From: Xiheimicrobium sp033763395
GTDB taxonomy: Bacteria; Myxococcota; Myxococcia; Myxococcales; Myxococcaceae
Assembly: GCA_033763395.1 (NCBI GenBank)
Contig: JANRKQ010000154.1
Span: 1 to 64,000, forward strand
Length of the DNA stretch: 64,000 bases
Direction of reading: 5' to 3'
The translations under genes were made by a program, and so were the position numbers. The stretch's first letter is position 1, and each line of letters starts with the position of its first letter. Of the stretch, positions 35,383-44,257 are shown piece by piece. The notes under the pieces were generated by a model. It did not search any database. It saw only the letters and a list, made by a program, of their open reading frames with translations, and was not told where the DNA came from.

Positions 35383-35784
35383 CAAGCGCTCGCGCGACGT
35401 CTCACTGAACGGCTGGGAGCGCCGCGTCGCCTCGTTCATCTGCACGATGACTGTCTTGGCCTGCGCCACGCACACGCCCCGCTGGAACAAGGCCTGCTCG
35501 AGCGTCACCGAGCTCTTGCCGATGCTGGCGACGCGGGTGCCGATGTCGACCTGCCCCGGCCACGTCACCTCGCCCAGGAAGTCGAGGTGCAGGCTCGCGA
35601 TGACGAAGGCGCAGCCGGCCTCGAAGATGGGCGCGTCGGGCGCGTAGAGCAGCTCGACCCGGCCGGTCTCGAGCATGGTGGCGAAGATGGCGTTGTTGAC
35701 GTGCCCCTGCCGGTCGGTGTCGGCGTAGCGGAGCTTCTCGACGGTTCGAGCCGGGAAGTCGGTGAGCGCTGGAAGGTTCGGCAT
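35356..35784 (-). CDS. Hotdog-fold acyl-CoA thioesterase (4HBT/FadM-like)
   Basis: 142 residues. The catalytic segment YADTDRQGHVNNAIFATMLETGR matches the 4-hydroxybenzoyl-CoA thioesterase / FadM pattern, with the active-site Asp in DTDRQGHVNN. The helix and beta-strands of a single hotdog follow (FVIASLHLDFLGEVTWPGQVDIGT). These enzymes hydrolyse acyl-CoA esters in the cytoplasm. The substrate cannot be predicted. It is in the same direction as the LysR gene, 37 bases downstream of its stop. Its last 27 bases overlap the convergent gene. Confidence 0.88.
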   Translation of the reverse strand: MPNLPALTDFPARTVEKLRYADTDRQGHVNNAIFATMLETGRVELLYAPDAPIFEAGCAFVIASLHLDFLGEVTWPGQVDIGTRVASIGKSSVTLEQALFQRGVCVAQAKTVIVQMNEATRRSQPFSETSRERLSRWAGSTS

Positions 35785-35821
35785 GGCCCTCGTTCAGCAC
35801 ACCACAGCCCCGGGCGGAATC

Positions 35822-36685
35822 TCAGGGCGGCAGTCCCAGGAGCGCCCGCATCGCGCGGAACACCGCTTGAATGCGCGGGAGCTCACTGAGCGCCGAGGGC
35901 GCGGCGAGATGCATCGTGATGGGCCGGCCCACCGTCTCGTCGAGCACGACGCGCAGCGGAGGGAGCCCTGAGAGGGCCTCGACGGCCGGGTTGATGGGGG
36001 CCAGCACGATGCCCCGGGACTGGTGGGCGAACCGATGGAGCAGGTGCGCGTCGGTCGACGACAGCTGGGGCTCGAAGGGCACGAGGCGCCCGTCGCGCAG
36101 CGGCAGCCCCGGCTCGGCCGACGACGTGTGCCAGAGCGCGACCTGGTGCGAAGCGAGCTCCTCGACCGAGCGGGGCACGCCGTGCTGCTCGAGGTACTCG
36201 GCCGAGGCCAACAGCTTGAGCTGCGCCGTGAAGAGCTCGACGACGTGCCAGGGGCCGAGCGCCGGCTGGTCTCCGAAGAAGAGCGCGAGGTCGACGTCAC
36301 TGAGGCGTGACAGCGGGTCCTCGTCCAACCACAGCGAGACCGTCAGCCGTGGGAACTGCTGCCGCATCAGGCCGAGCCCCATCGACACGATGTCGGTGGG
36401 CATGCCCACCTGCATGGCCACATCGAGCTGCCCGGTGGGCTCGAGGTGGTCTCCCGGGACTTCGCGCACCGAGCTGACGAGCGCGCCCACGTCGCGGAGA
36501 ATGAGGCGCGCCTTCTCGACCAGCACCCGGCCCGCGCTGGTGGGAACCAGCCCCTCGTCGGTGCGGCTCAACAGCGGCACCCCCAGCCGGACCTCGAGCT
36601 CGTCGAGCCGTCGCCGCAGCGTCGCCCGGGGGAAGCGCAGCGCGCGCGAGGCCCCCACGAGGGAGCCCGTCTCGACCACCGCCAC
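35822..36685 (-). CDS. LysR-type regulator interrupted by a stop at the expected codon 5
   Basis: From the GTG at 36685 the frame gives 287 residues: part of a LysR helix-turn-helix (TGSLVGASRALRFPRATLRRRLDELEVRLGVPLLSRT) and a full effector domain. Reading upstream in the same frame, an ATG at 36712 gives M-D-L-D, then TAG at 36700-36698, then LRAFVAVVETGS. This is the standard LysR N-terminus (MDLxxLRAF) with one nonsense codon. Starting at the GTG removes most of DNA-binding helix 1. It is therefore either a recent pseudogene, a shortened but working regulator, or a base-call error. AGGG lies just before 36712, supporting that as the original start. Confidence 0.8.
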   Translation of the reverse strand: MAVVETGSLVGASRALRFPRATLRRRLDELEVRLGVPLLSRTDEGLVPTSAGRVLVEKARLILRDVGALVSSVREVPGDHLEPTGQLDVAMQVGMPTDIVSMGLGLMRQQFPRLTVSLWLDEDPLSRLSDVDLALFFGDQPALGPWHVVELFTAQLKLLASAEYLEQHGVPRSVEELASHQVALWHTSSAEPGLPLRDGRLVPFEPQLSSTDAHLLHRFAHQSRGIVLAPINPAVEALSGLPPLRVVLDETVGRPITMHLAAPSALSELPRIQAVFRAMRALLGLPP

Positions 36686-36758
36686 GAATGCCCTCAGCTA
36701 GTCGAGGTCCATCGCCCTGTCTGACATCGACCCCCCCTTTCGCGCCGTGGAATCGTCG

Positions 36759-37691
36759 CTACCAGGTGGTCATGACACCGACGGTGGCTCCACCGGGCGA
36801 CGGCGTGACCGAGACGACGGGCGGTCGCTGGCCGGGGTCGAGGAAGAAGAGGAGGGCTCCCAACGCGACCGCCGCGGCCCCCGAGACCGTCAACGCGACG
36901 GCGGCGTTCTGGGCGTGGGCCGCGCGCAGGTAGTCGCCGAAGGCCGTGACGTCGGCGCAGGGCGTCTGTGGAGCGCACCTGGCGACCGACTTTGCCGAGG
37001 CGTCGGCCGCGACGGCTGCCGAGAGCGCGGCCGCCACCAGCGCCGCCGCGCCCGCACCGGCGACGACGAGCCCACTCACCCGGACCGCCGACGGCCCGCG
37101 CGCCGCCGTCACGACTGGCGCTGGCTGTGGCTGGGTGGGAGTGGGCGGGGCCCGGGCGACGTCGGTGCCCTGGGCCGTTGGGGGGCGCGGGCGCTCGGGC
37201 GCGGCGTCGGCCTGCACCACGGGCGGCGGGGTCACCGCGGGGTCAGGGCGCGGCGGCGTTGGAGGCACCAGGCCCAGGGTGGTGCGCAGGCGCTCCGAGA
37301 AGCTCCCGCTCAGCGTGGGCCTCGCCTTCGCCACCAGCCCCGCCAGCGGCCCTTCGACGAGCACCTGGGCCACGCGCGCTCCGTCGTCGTCGATGGACCA
37401 GGCTTCGACCTCGAGCGCCCCCTCGTCCAGCACCGAGGAGACCTTGACCGTCACCAACACGGTCGCTCCGGCCTGGCGCGCGGCGGTGAGCAGGCACGCC
37501 TGCTTCGCGCGACAGGCGGTGAGGTCGCTCACCGGCCGGCCCGGGGGCAACCCGACGAGCGCGTCGGCGACCTCCTCGACGACGGCGAGGGCGCGAGGGG
37601 CCGAGACACCGCTGCGGCGGCTCAAGGTGACGAGAGGCGGTGGTGCGGCGCTGAGGGTCGAGGAGGCGAGGGCGAGGGCGACGAGGAACAT
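36759..37691 (-). CDS. Periplasmic/membrane protein with two C-terminal membrane helices
   Basis: 310 residues from the ATG at 37691; AAGGAG at 37697-37702 lies five bases upstream and overlaps the stop of the kinase gene, so the two are coupled. A signal peptide (1-17) is followed by a domain with a Cys pair (LTACRAKQACLL), similar in layout to periplasmic TolB/FlgO-like N-domains. A Pro/Ala/Thr-rich linker leads to two membrane helices separated by a loop with two Cys (RCAPQTPCADV). The gene at 44998 has the same plan. Function is unknown; a place in an envelope kinase cassette suggests an accessory or target. Confidence 0.78.
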   Translation of the reverse strand: MFLVALALASSTLSAAPPPLVTLSRRSGVSAPRALAVVEEVADALVGLPPGRPVSDLTACRAKQACLLTAARQAGATVLVTVKVSSVLDEGALEVEAWSIDDDGARVAQVLVEGPLAGLVAKARPTLSGSFSERLRTTLGLVPPTPPRPDPAVTPPPVVQADAAPERPRPPTAQGTDVARAPPTPTQPQPAPVVTAARGPSAVRVSGLVVAGAGAAALVAAALSAAVAADASAKSVARCAPQTPCADVTAFGDYLRAAHAQNAAVALTVSGAAAVALGALLFFLDPGQRPPVVSVTPSPGGATVGVMTTW

Positions 37692-37701
37692 GCAGACTCC
37701 T

Positions 37702-39381
37702 TCAAGGGGCCGACTCGGCTTCGAGCTCGCCGAGGCGGAAGGTGAGGCGCTCGACTTCGTCGGGTGAAGCCGTCGCGAGCTTCTTGCGCACGAGCACGAC
37801 CTCGCGGCGTTGCGAGCTGACGTCCTCGCCCTGCGCCTCGGCGCGCCCGAGGTTGGCTTCGATGCGCCGCAGCGTCTTCTCGAGCGTGGCCCGGGCAGTG
37901 GGGGCCGCAGGCGTCGCTGCGCTGGCGCTCGCGCGGTCTGGTCCCGCCCGGACGTTCGAGCCCGGGCGCGCAGGGGCGGGCCCGATGGGGCGGTCGGCGC
38001 GTGCGGCCACCGGCACGGGCGCGGGAGGTGGTCCACCGGGGGGCGGCGCACTCGCGGTCATCGCGGCAGGGGTCGTCGCGCCACCTCCAGCGGTCGCGCC
38101 GATGACAGGCGCCGCCACGGCGGGCACCGCACCGACGTCTGGCCCACGAAGGGCGGGCTCGCCCACCGGTGCTCCAGCGACGGCGGGCTCGTCGGCCGCT
38201 CGCGCCGGAGCGGGGCTGGGTGGGGGGGCTCCGGTCCGGCTGAACGCGCCGGACACCACGAGGCCTCCCACGACGGCCGCCGTGACGAGGGCCAGCGCGC
38301 CGGCCGCCACCCGGGCCCCCCCCGGGCGCTGCACCTCGAGGGGCGGGCTTGCGGCCTCTTCGTTCGTCTCGGCCCGTGCAGGCGCGGGCGCCAGCGGGAC
38401 GGCGGCGTGTGCCCCAGAGGGGGCGCGCGAATCGACGAAGACCGTCGACTGGCGGGCGTCCACCATCAGCTCGGCCCGTACCCGCACGACCTGGAGCCGG
38501 ACGTCTTCGGCGCTGCGCGGCCGCGCCTCGGGCTGCTTGGCGAGGAGCTGCTGCACGAGGCCATCGAGCGCGGTCGGCAGCGTGGGGTTCACCGTGAGCA
38601 TCGACGGCGGGGCCTGCGAGGCGTGCTTGACGAGCATCTCCATCACGTTCTCCGACTCGAACGGCAGCCGGCCGGTGAGGAGTTCGAAGGTGACGACGCC
38701 GGCGGCGTAGAGGTCCATCGCGGGGGTCACCGTGCCGCCGCTCGCCTGCTCCGGTGCCATGTAGCCGGGGGTGCCCACCATCATGCTGGCCCGCGTCGCG
38801 GGCGTCGCCCCCAGGACGCCCAGCTTCGCGATGCCGAAGTCGAGCAGCTTCACGAAGCGCGTCCCGTCGCGTTGGCGGCACAGGAAGATGTTCGAGGGCT
38901 TGAGGTCTCGGTGAATCACCCCGGCGGTGTGCGCGGCGGCGAGCGCCGAGAACACCTCTTCGAGCACGGTGAGAGCGTCGAGCAGCGGCATCACGCGCTG
39001 TTGCACCTGGAAGGCGCGCATCACCGCCTCGAGCGGCTCTCCGTCGAGCAGCTCCATGACGATGCACTGCCGGCCGTCGGGGAGCTTGCCCACGCCGAAC
39101 ACGTCGATGATGCCACGGTGGCCCACCTGGTTGACGGCGCGCGCCTCGGCCACCAGCCGCAGCACCAGCTCCGGATTCTCGGCGATTTCGTGGCGCAGCA
39201 CCTTGATGGCCACGCGCTTGCCGATGAGCGGCTGCTCCCCTTCGTAGACGACCCCCATGCCGCCGGAGCCGAGGCGCGCGGTGACGCGGTAGCCCGACAC
39301 CTCGGTGCCGATGACCGGGTCGCGAATGAGGGTCGTCGAGACGCCCGGAGCGCCATCGTCGTGTGGGTCGTCGCCGCTCAT
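37702..39381 (-). CDS. Membrane Ser/Thr protein kinase
   Basis: 559 residues. The kinase domain (about 31-300) is intact: LGSGGMGVVY, VAIKVLRHE, IHRDLKPSN, LLDFGIA, GTPGYMAPEQA. One membrane helix lies at about 355-378. The external part is a Pro/Ala-rich stalk (about 380-490) ending in a predicted coiled coil (TLEKTLRRIEANLGRAEAQ and following). The coil may mediate oligomerisation or partner binding. The gene starts ten bases after the lipoprotein stop and its own stop overlaps the ribosome binding site of the next gene, giving a tight three-gene operon. Confidence 0.93.
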   Translation of the reverse strand: MSGDDPHDDGAPGVSTTLIRDPVIGTEVSGYRVTARLGSGGMGVVYEGEQPLIGKRVAIKVLRHEIAENPELVLRLVAEARAVNQVGHRGIIDVFGVGKLPDGRQCIVMELLDGEPLEAVMRAFQVQQRVMPLLDALTVLEEVFSALAAAHTAGVIHRDLKPSNIFLCRQRDGTRFVKLLDFGIAKLGVLGATPATRASMMVGTPGYMAPEQASGGTVTPAMDLYAAGVVTFELLTGRLPFESENVMEMLVKHASQAPPSMLTVNPTLPTALDGLVQQLLAKQPEARPRSAEDVRLQVVRVRAELMVDARQSTVFVDSRAPSGAHAAVPLAPAPARAETNEEAASPPLEVQRPGGARVAAGALALVTAAVVGGLVVSGAFSRTGAPPPSPAPARAADEPAVAGAPVGEPALRGPDVGAVPAVAAPVIGATAGGGATTPAAMTASAPPPGGPPPAPVPVAARADRPIGPAPARPGSNVRAGPDRASASAATPAAPTARATLEKTLRRIEANLGRAEAQGEDVSSQRREVVLVRKKLATASPDEVERLTFRLGELEAESAP

Positions 39382-39391
39382 GGGCCGCGCC

Positions 39392-41023
39392 TCAGTACAG
39401 GGTGTGGTTGCCAGAGACCGGGCCGAAGGCGTGGGCGGAGCCGCTCGTGCCGAAGGTGGTGCCTCCGATGCGCACGCCGAAGACGTCGTGGGTCGAGTAC
39501 CGGCCGACCGACCAGTCGAAGTAGGTGCCGTTGATGTTGCCGGGGCCCGTGGCCGTGCGGACGCCCAGCGGCGCGCCGGTCGCCGAATAGACGAGGTAGC
39601 TCTTGTTCGCGTTCCCGCCCTGGAACTCGGCGAAATAGAAGTAGGCGCCGTCGAAGGCGAAGGTTCCGCCCATGCACCACTGCCCTGCGTTGATGGGGCA
39701 CCGGGCGGTGACCGGGAGCATCTGCGGGAGCGTCACGGTCCCCGTCGGCGCGAGCGTGGGGCTGCCTGGCGTGGTGCGGTAGAACCGAATCGTCGTCGCG
39801 CCGTCGAAGCAGAGCAGCTGGGTGCGCGTCGACGAGAGGAGGGGGCAGCTGCCAGTGTACCCGTCGCTGAAGACGGCCGGCTGCACGTTGGTGATGAGGC
39901 CGGTGGTGCGGCTGATGGTGCCGACGCGAATGTTCGGCACCGTCGAGTCGCCCGCGCCCCGGCTCGAGGGGTCGTTCGCGCCGACAGTGAACACCACCGT
40001 GTCGGTCGCCGGAATCTGCACGAGCCGGCTGTAGGGGCGCGTCAGGTCGTTGTCTGGCGCGGCGGGGTACGAGGCGTCCGGCGCGTGGGCCCAGTAGCCG
40101 TTCCGGACGCCAGCCGACGAGTCGCAGCTCTGCCCGCTGACGATGACGTCGGCCTGGCGGTTCCAGATGCTGTTGGTGCACTTCTGGTAGCGGTAGGTCC
40201 GGTCGATGGCGTTGAAGACGGTCGCCGGGTCGACGAGGCCCGTCAGCACGAAGCCCGTCCCCACGCCGACCCCGTCACACACGTAGCGCGTCGCGCTCAC
40301 CTCACCGGCTTCGAGGGTGCCGTTGCCGTTGGCGTCGAGCCCGGTGTCGACGCGCACGCCGCCCACCTCGCAGTTGCGGCCGGCGAACTCGATGCTCAAC
40401 GTCACGAGGCTGCGCTGCCCTGGCGCGCCCGCGTCACCCTGGAGCCCGTTGCAGACGAAGCGTGCCGGGCCCTGCCCGACCTGGAGCCGCACGCCGCCGC
40501 CCGGGCAGTTGGCGCCCGGGGCCTCGGTCGTCACCACCACGTTCTCACCCGCGGGCCCCGCGTCACCAGGGCTGCCGACGGCGCCGTTGCAGACGAAGGT
40601 GGGCGCGCCACTGCCGGCCTGCACGCGCGCGCCGCCGGTGGGGCAGTTGACGCCGGGAGGCTCGCTCGTCACCACCGCTCCGCCGCTGCCATCGGTGCCG
40701 TTGCAGACGAAGACGGGCGCTTCGGTGCCGCTGGTGAGGCGAACGCCGCCGCGCAAGCAGTTGGCGCCCGGGGGCTCGGTGACGACGGTGAGGCCCGCGC
40801 CCGCGTCGCTCCCCGAAGTCCCGTTGCACACATAGGCCGGCGCCTGCGTGCCGACCTGCACCTTGAGGCCTCCGCTCGCGCAGTTGGCACCGGCGGGCTC
40901 GGCGGTGACGACAGCGCTCTGCCCGTCGGCTCCATTCATCGGGAGCGGCGGGTCAGCGACACACGCGAACGTGGGGAGGAGGGACAGGGCCAGGAGGGAG
41001 CACCGCAGCGAGGTCGTCGGCAT
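39392..41023 (-). CDS. Lipoprotein with repeated NC..GG..YVCNG modules (DUF7151-like)
   Basis: 543 residues from the ATG at 41023 (a GTG at 41032 is the alternative). Signal residues 1-20 end in PTFAC. Residues about 30-230 contain four to five modules of about 40 residues, each with G-x-NC, GG-x-x-V and a terminal VCNG or VCDG. The last includes GLDANGNGTLEAGEV, an EF-hand-like Ca-binding loop typical of DUF7151 proteins in myxobacteria. A C-terminal half of about 310 residues is a beta-rich domain of unknown type with several Cys. It heads the operon whose next gene is a membrane Ser/Thr kinase, so it is probably a surface partner of that pathway. Confidence 0.8.
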   Translation of the reverse strand: MPTTSLRCSLLALSLLPTFACVADPPLPMNGADGQSAVVTAEPAGANCASGGLKVQVGTQAPAYVCNGTSGSDAGAGLTVVTEPPGANCLRGGVRLTSGTEAPVFVCNGTDGSGGAVVTSEPPGVNCPTGGARVQAGSGAPTFVCNGAVGSPGDAGPAGENVVVTTEAPGANCPGGGVRLQVGQGPARFVCNGLQGDAGAPGQRSLVTLSIEFAGRNCEVGGVRVDTGLDANGNGTLEAGEVSATRYVCDGVGVGTGFVLTGLVDPATVFNAIDRTYRYQKCTNSIWNRQADVIVSGQSCDSSAGVRNGYWAHAPDASYPAAPDNDLTRPYSRLVQIPATDTVVFTVGANDPSSRGAGDSTVPNIRVGTISRTTGLITNVQPAVFSDGYTGSCPLLSSTRTQLLCFDGATTIRFYRTTPGSPTLAPTGTVTLPQMLPVTARCPINAGQWCMGGTFAFDGAYFYFAEFQGGNANKSYLVYSATGAPLGVRTATGPGNINGTYFDWSVGRYSTHDVFGVRIGGTTFGTSGSAHAFGPVSGNHTLY

Positions 41024-41175
41024 GCGCGGCACACCAGCACGCGAGGCCCGCGCGACGGGTGTTCGACGTCGGGCAGGCCGCGCCCAGATTCGGACAGTCG
41101 CCGGGCACCCACACGTCGAAGTGCAGAAACCTCGTGGCCTTGCGTCGAAGCCGCGTCAGAATCGAGGTCACCCGC

Positions 41176-43698
41176 ATGGCGAGCCCTCAACGGCTGGGAC
41201 GATACGAGCTCCTCGAGCAGCTCGGTGAAGGTGGCATGGGCGCGGTCTGGCTCGCGCGCCTCACCGGCACCCATGGCTTCGAGAAGCTGTGCATCGTGAA
41301 GACGGTGCTGCCGGCCATCGCGAAGGACGCCTCGTTCGTCTCGCGCTTCCTCCACGAGGGGAAGGTGCTCACGCAGCTGCAGCACTCGAACATCGCCCAG
41401 GTGTTCGACATGGGCGACGAGGGCGGCGCCCTGTTCCTCGCGCTCGAGTACGTGGCGGGCATCGACCTGTCTCGGCTGCACACCCACGTGCGCGAGCAGG
41501 GGCAGGCGCTCCCGGTTCCGGTGTCCATCTACCTCGTGCAGCAGGCCGCCGAGGGCCTGGGCGCCGCGCACCGCAAGGCCGCCGTCGACGGCTCGCCCCT
41601 CAACATCGTGCACCGCGACGTCTCGCCGCAGAACCTGATGGTCTCGTACGAGGGCGAGGTGAAGGTCATCGACTTCGGCATCGCCAAGTCCGAGGCCCGC
41701 AGCCAGCACACCGGCACTCCGTCGGTGATGGGCAAGCTCGGCTACATGGCCCCGGAGCAGGCCCGCGGCGAGAGCGTCGACCACCGCGCCGACCAGTACG
41801 CCCTCGGCATCGTCTTGTGGGAGCTGCTGGCCAACCAGCCCTTCGTCAACCGCGGCACGCTCACCGAGATGGTGGTGGCGATGGCGAACCCTCCGCGCAA
41901 ACCGCTCGTCGCCCTGCGCCCCGAGGTGCCCGCCTCGCTCGAGCAGGTGGTGCTCAAGGCGCTGGCGCCCGAGCCGGCGGGCCGCTTCCCCACCACCGAC
42001 GACTTCGCGCGCGCGCTGATGGACGAGCTCGTGCGCCTGTCGGGCATGCCGTCGAAGGTGCAGATTGGTGAGTTCGTGAAGGCCAACTGCGCCGCCGAGT
42101 ACGCCTCGACGCAGGCCCTGTTGACGCGCGTGTCGACCATTCGGGGCCTGCCGCCAACGAGCCTGCCGACGCAGCCCATCGTCGAACCCACCGTGGTGTC
42201 CGGCACCGGCCACGCCGCCGTGCAGCGCGCCACGCCCGTTCCCCCACCGAAGGAGCCACCCATGAGCACTGCCCAACTCCAGGCCGCGGCGATGCCGCCC
42301 AGCAAAGCCCCCCTCTTCGCCGCCGTCGGCCTCGTCGCCGCGCTCGGCCTGCTCGCTGGCGGGTATTGGCTGTCGACGCGCTCCAGCGTGAAGCCCGTCA
42401 TCGAGGCGCCGGTGGTGCAGAAGGCGCCCGTCGCGCCGCTCGACCCGGTGACGCCGAAGTCCGACGGGCCGGGTACCGAGCCGCCGCCCGAGCCTCCGAA
42501 GGACCCCGCGCCCCTGATCGTCCCGCCGGTGGGCGACGTGGTGCAGGCCGCGCCAGGCGACGTCGTCGAGACGAAGAAAGTGGCCGAGCTCTTCGTCGAC
42601 GGGAACAAGACGTACGTGCGCGCGGGCCAGGGCGACGGCCTCGTCGTCGGCAGCACGCTCGTCATCGTGGGCGCGCCTCAAGGCGACGGAAAGCGCGCGC
42701 AGCTCGGCAGCGGCACCGTGATGGAGGTCTTCCCGAAGATGTCACGCGTCGCGCTCGACGACGCGGCAGGCAAGGCCCAGGGCGCGCGCTTCGCCGCGCT
42801 CGGCGACGTGAAGGTGATGGCCGCCCCCACGACGGACGGCCCGGTGCCGGTGCAGGTGAAGAAGGCCGTCGACCTCTTCACCGACGCCGACAAGACGTAC
42901 GCGCGCGCGGGGCAGCCCGATGGGCTGGTGGTGGGGCAGACCGTCACCGTCGTCTCGGGCCCGCAGCCCGATGGCCGGCGCTTCAAGCTGGGCACCGGCA
43001 CCGTGATGGAGGTGTTCCCCAAGATGTCGCGCCTGGCCCTCGACGAGGCGGCCGCGAAGGCTTCGGGCGAGCGCTTCGTCGCCATCGGCGAGGTGAAGGA
43101 GCTGGCGACGGTGGGCGACGCGCTCGAGGTGAAGCGCGCCGCCGAGGTGTTCGCCGATGGTGACAAGACGTACGCGCGCGCGGGCCAGCCCGACGGCCTG
43201 GTGCCCGGGCAGGAGCTCTTCATCGTCGGTGCCCCGCTCGCCGACGGCCGCCGCACCAAGCTGGGCAAGGCCACGGTGATGGAGGTGCAGGGAAAGCTCG
43301 CGCGCCTGCTGCTCGACGCCGACGCCGCGAAGGCCGCCAGCCCGCGCTTCGCCGCGCTCGATGCCAGCGCCGGGGCTCCGACGACGGGGAGCCCGACGCC
43401 GACGCCAGGGAGCGGCACGGGTCGCCCTCCCGCCGGCCGCGGGGCGATGACGGGCAAGCTCAAGCTGCAGACGACGCCCATCTGGTCGGTCTACCTCGAG
43501 AACACCTCGTCCTTCGGGTGGACGGGCTGCACCATGATTGCGCCCGGCCAGCGCCGCTACGCCTTCCCGTCGCTCATCCCCGGCGCGCGGCGAGAGTTCC
43601 CGGTGAACCTGTTCATCTTCGACCCCGCGGCGCCGCAGCTGGGCAACGAGGTGATGGTGAACTGCAAGGAAGGCTCGCTGCGCTTGCCGTCGATGTGA
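41176..43698 (+). CDS. Large membrane Ser/Thr protein kinase with three tandem repeats
   Basis: 840 residues from the ATG at 41176. Kinase domain (about 9-275): LGEGGMGAVW, CIVKTVL, VHRDVSPQN (the Val-Ser variant common in myxobacterial kinases), VIDFGIAK, GYMAPEQA. A membrane helix lies at about 377-400. After a Pro-rich stalk come three repeats of about 95 residues (roughly 455-550, 555-650 and 650-735). Each has K-K-x-A-x-L/V-F-x-D-x-x-K-T-Y-x-R-A-G, DGLV-x-G, a TVMEVFPKMSR/A-like turn and AAL/AIGEVK-like end. The layout recalls small beta-barrels with a GLVVG turn. A terminal domain (about 755-840) has two Cys. It is divergent from the lipoprotein-kinase operon. Confidence 0.92.
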   Translation: MASPQRLGRYELLEQLGEGGMGAVWLARLTGTHGFEKLCIVKTVLPAIAKDASFVSRFLHEGKVLTQLQHSNIAQVFDMGDEGGALFLALEYVAGIDLSRLHTHVREQGQALPVPVSIYLVQQAAEGLGAAHRKAAVDGSPLNIVHRDVSPQNLMVSYEGEVKVIDFGIAKSEARSQHTGTPSVMGKLGYMAPEQARGESVDHRADQYALGIVLWELLANQPFVNRGTLTEMVVAMANPPRKPLVALRPEVPASLEQVVLKALAPEPAGRFPTTDDFARALMDELVRLSGMPSKVQIGEFVKANCAAEYASTQALLTRVSTIRGLPPTSLPTQPIVEPTVVSGTGHAAVQRATPVPPPKEPPMSTAQLQAAAMPPSKAPLFAAVGLVAALGLLAGGYWLSTRSSVKPVIEAPVVQKAPVAPLDPVTPKSDGPGTEPPPEPPKDPAPLIVPPVGDVVQAAPGDVVETKKVAELFVDGNKTYVRAGQGDGLVVGSTLVIVGAPQGDGKRAQLGSGTVMEVFPKMSRVALDDAAGKAQGARFAALGDVKVMAAPTTDGPVPVQVKKAVDLFTDADKTYARAGQPDGLVVGQTVTVVSGPQPDGRRFKLGTGTVMEVFPKMSRLALDEAAAKASGERFVAIGEVKELATVGDALEVKRAAEVFADGDKTYARAGQPDGLVPGQELFIVGAPLADGRRTKLGKATVMEVQGKLARLLLDADAAKAASPRFAALDASAGAPTTGSPTPTPGSGTGRPPAGRGAMTGKLKLQTTPIWSVYLENTSSFGWTGCTMIAPGQRRYAFPSLIPGARREFPVNLFIFDPAAPQLGNEVMVNCKEGSLRLPSM

Positions 43699-43780
43699 GG
43701 CACGGCCTGGCGGAGGGGCACGTCATGCGAGGAGCGCCGCAAGAGGGCTGAGGCTCCGCGAGCCCATGCGAGCACGCCGC

Positions 43781-44107
43781 TCAGCGGAAGGCGGGGCGCG
43801 TGGCACAGACCCCGGCGTTGCAGAACGCCTCGGGCTGGGCGCAGGCGATGGCCGGGCAGCCGACGGGGCCCAATCGGGGTGGGCAGCTTCGCCGCAGGGT
43901 CGCGCTGTCACTCGTGAACCGCGACTCGTCTCCGCGGTTGATGGCGGCGGGCCGGCAGGCCGGATTGCACGGGTTGCACAGGTCGCCATCGGACACGACG
44001 ACGCACTCGCTGTCGGCGGCGCAGGCCTGGGTGTAGTCCTTCGCGTCGATGACGGTCGAACCGCATGCACTGACGAGAAGAACGAAGAGCAGGGGGAGTG
44101 AGCGCAT
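43781..44107 (-). CDS. Small Cys-rich lipoprotein
   Basis: 108 residues from the ATG at 44107. The signal MRSLPLLFVLLVSAC places the lipid on Cys15. About ten Cys residues are distributed in short motifs (CAADSECVV, LCNPCNPACR, CPPR, GCPAIAC, CNAGVC), so the mature protein is probably strongly disulfide-bonded. The pattern matches small secreted myxobacterial proteins of unknown function. It converges on the large kinase gene with an 82-bp gap in which I see no clear hairpin. Confidence 0.75.
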   Translation of the reverse strand: MRSLPLLFVLLVSACGSTVIDAKDYTQACAADSECVVVSDGDLCNPCNPACRPAAINRGDESRFTSDSATLRRSCPPRLGPVGCPAIACAQPEAFCNAGVCATRPAFR

Positions 44108-44257
44108 GCGCCCCGGAGGAGCACGCGGCGAGCCAGGCCCCCGGCGCATCGTTTCGGAGACTTGCGTGACCGCGCCGTTGGAAATCTGAGGTGTCGGGTG
44201 GAAACGCTGGCGCGGCCGTCAGCAGGCAGCGACCAGCACCCGACACGGCCGCTGCGG

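Noticed and set aside
37810..41299. Long plus-strand frames opposite the lipoprotein-kinase operon
   Set aside because: Products are Arg/Gly/Ala-rich with no domain motifs, while the minus strand carries a complete kinase and lipoprotein with proper starts.
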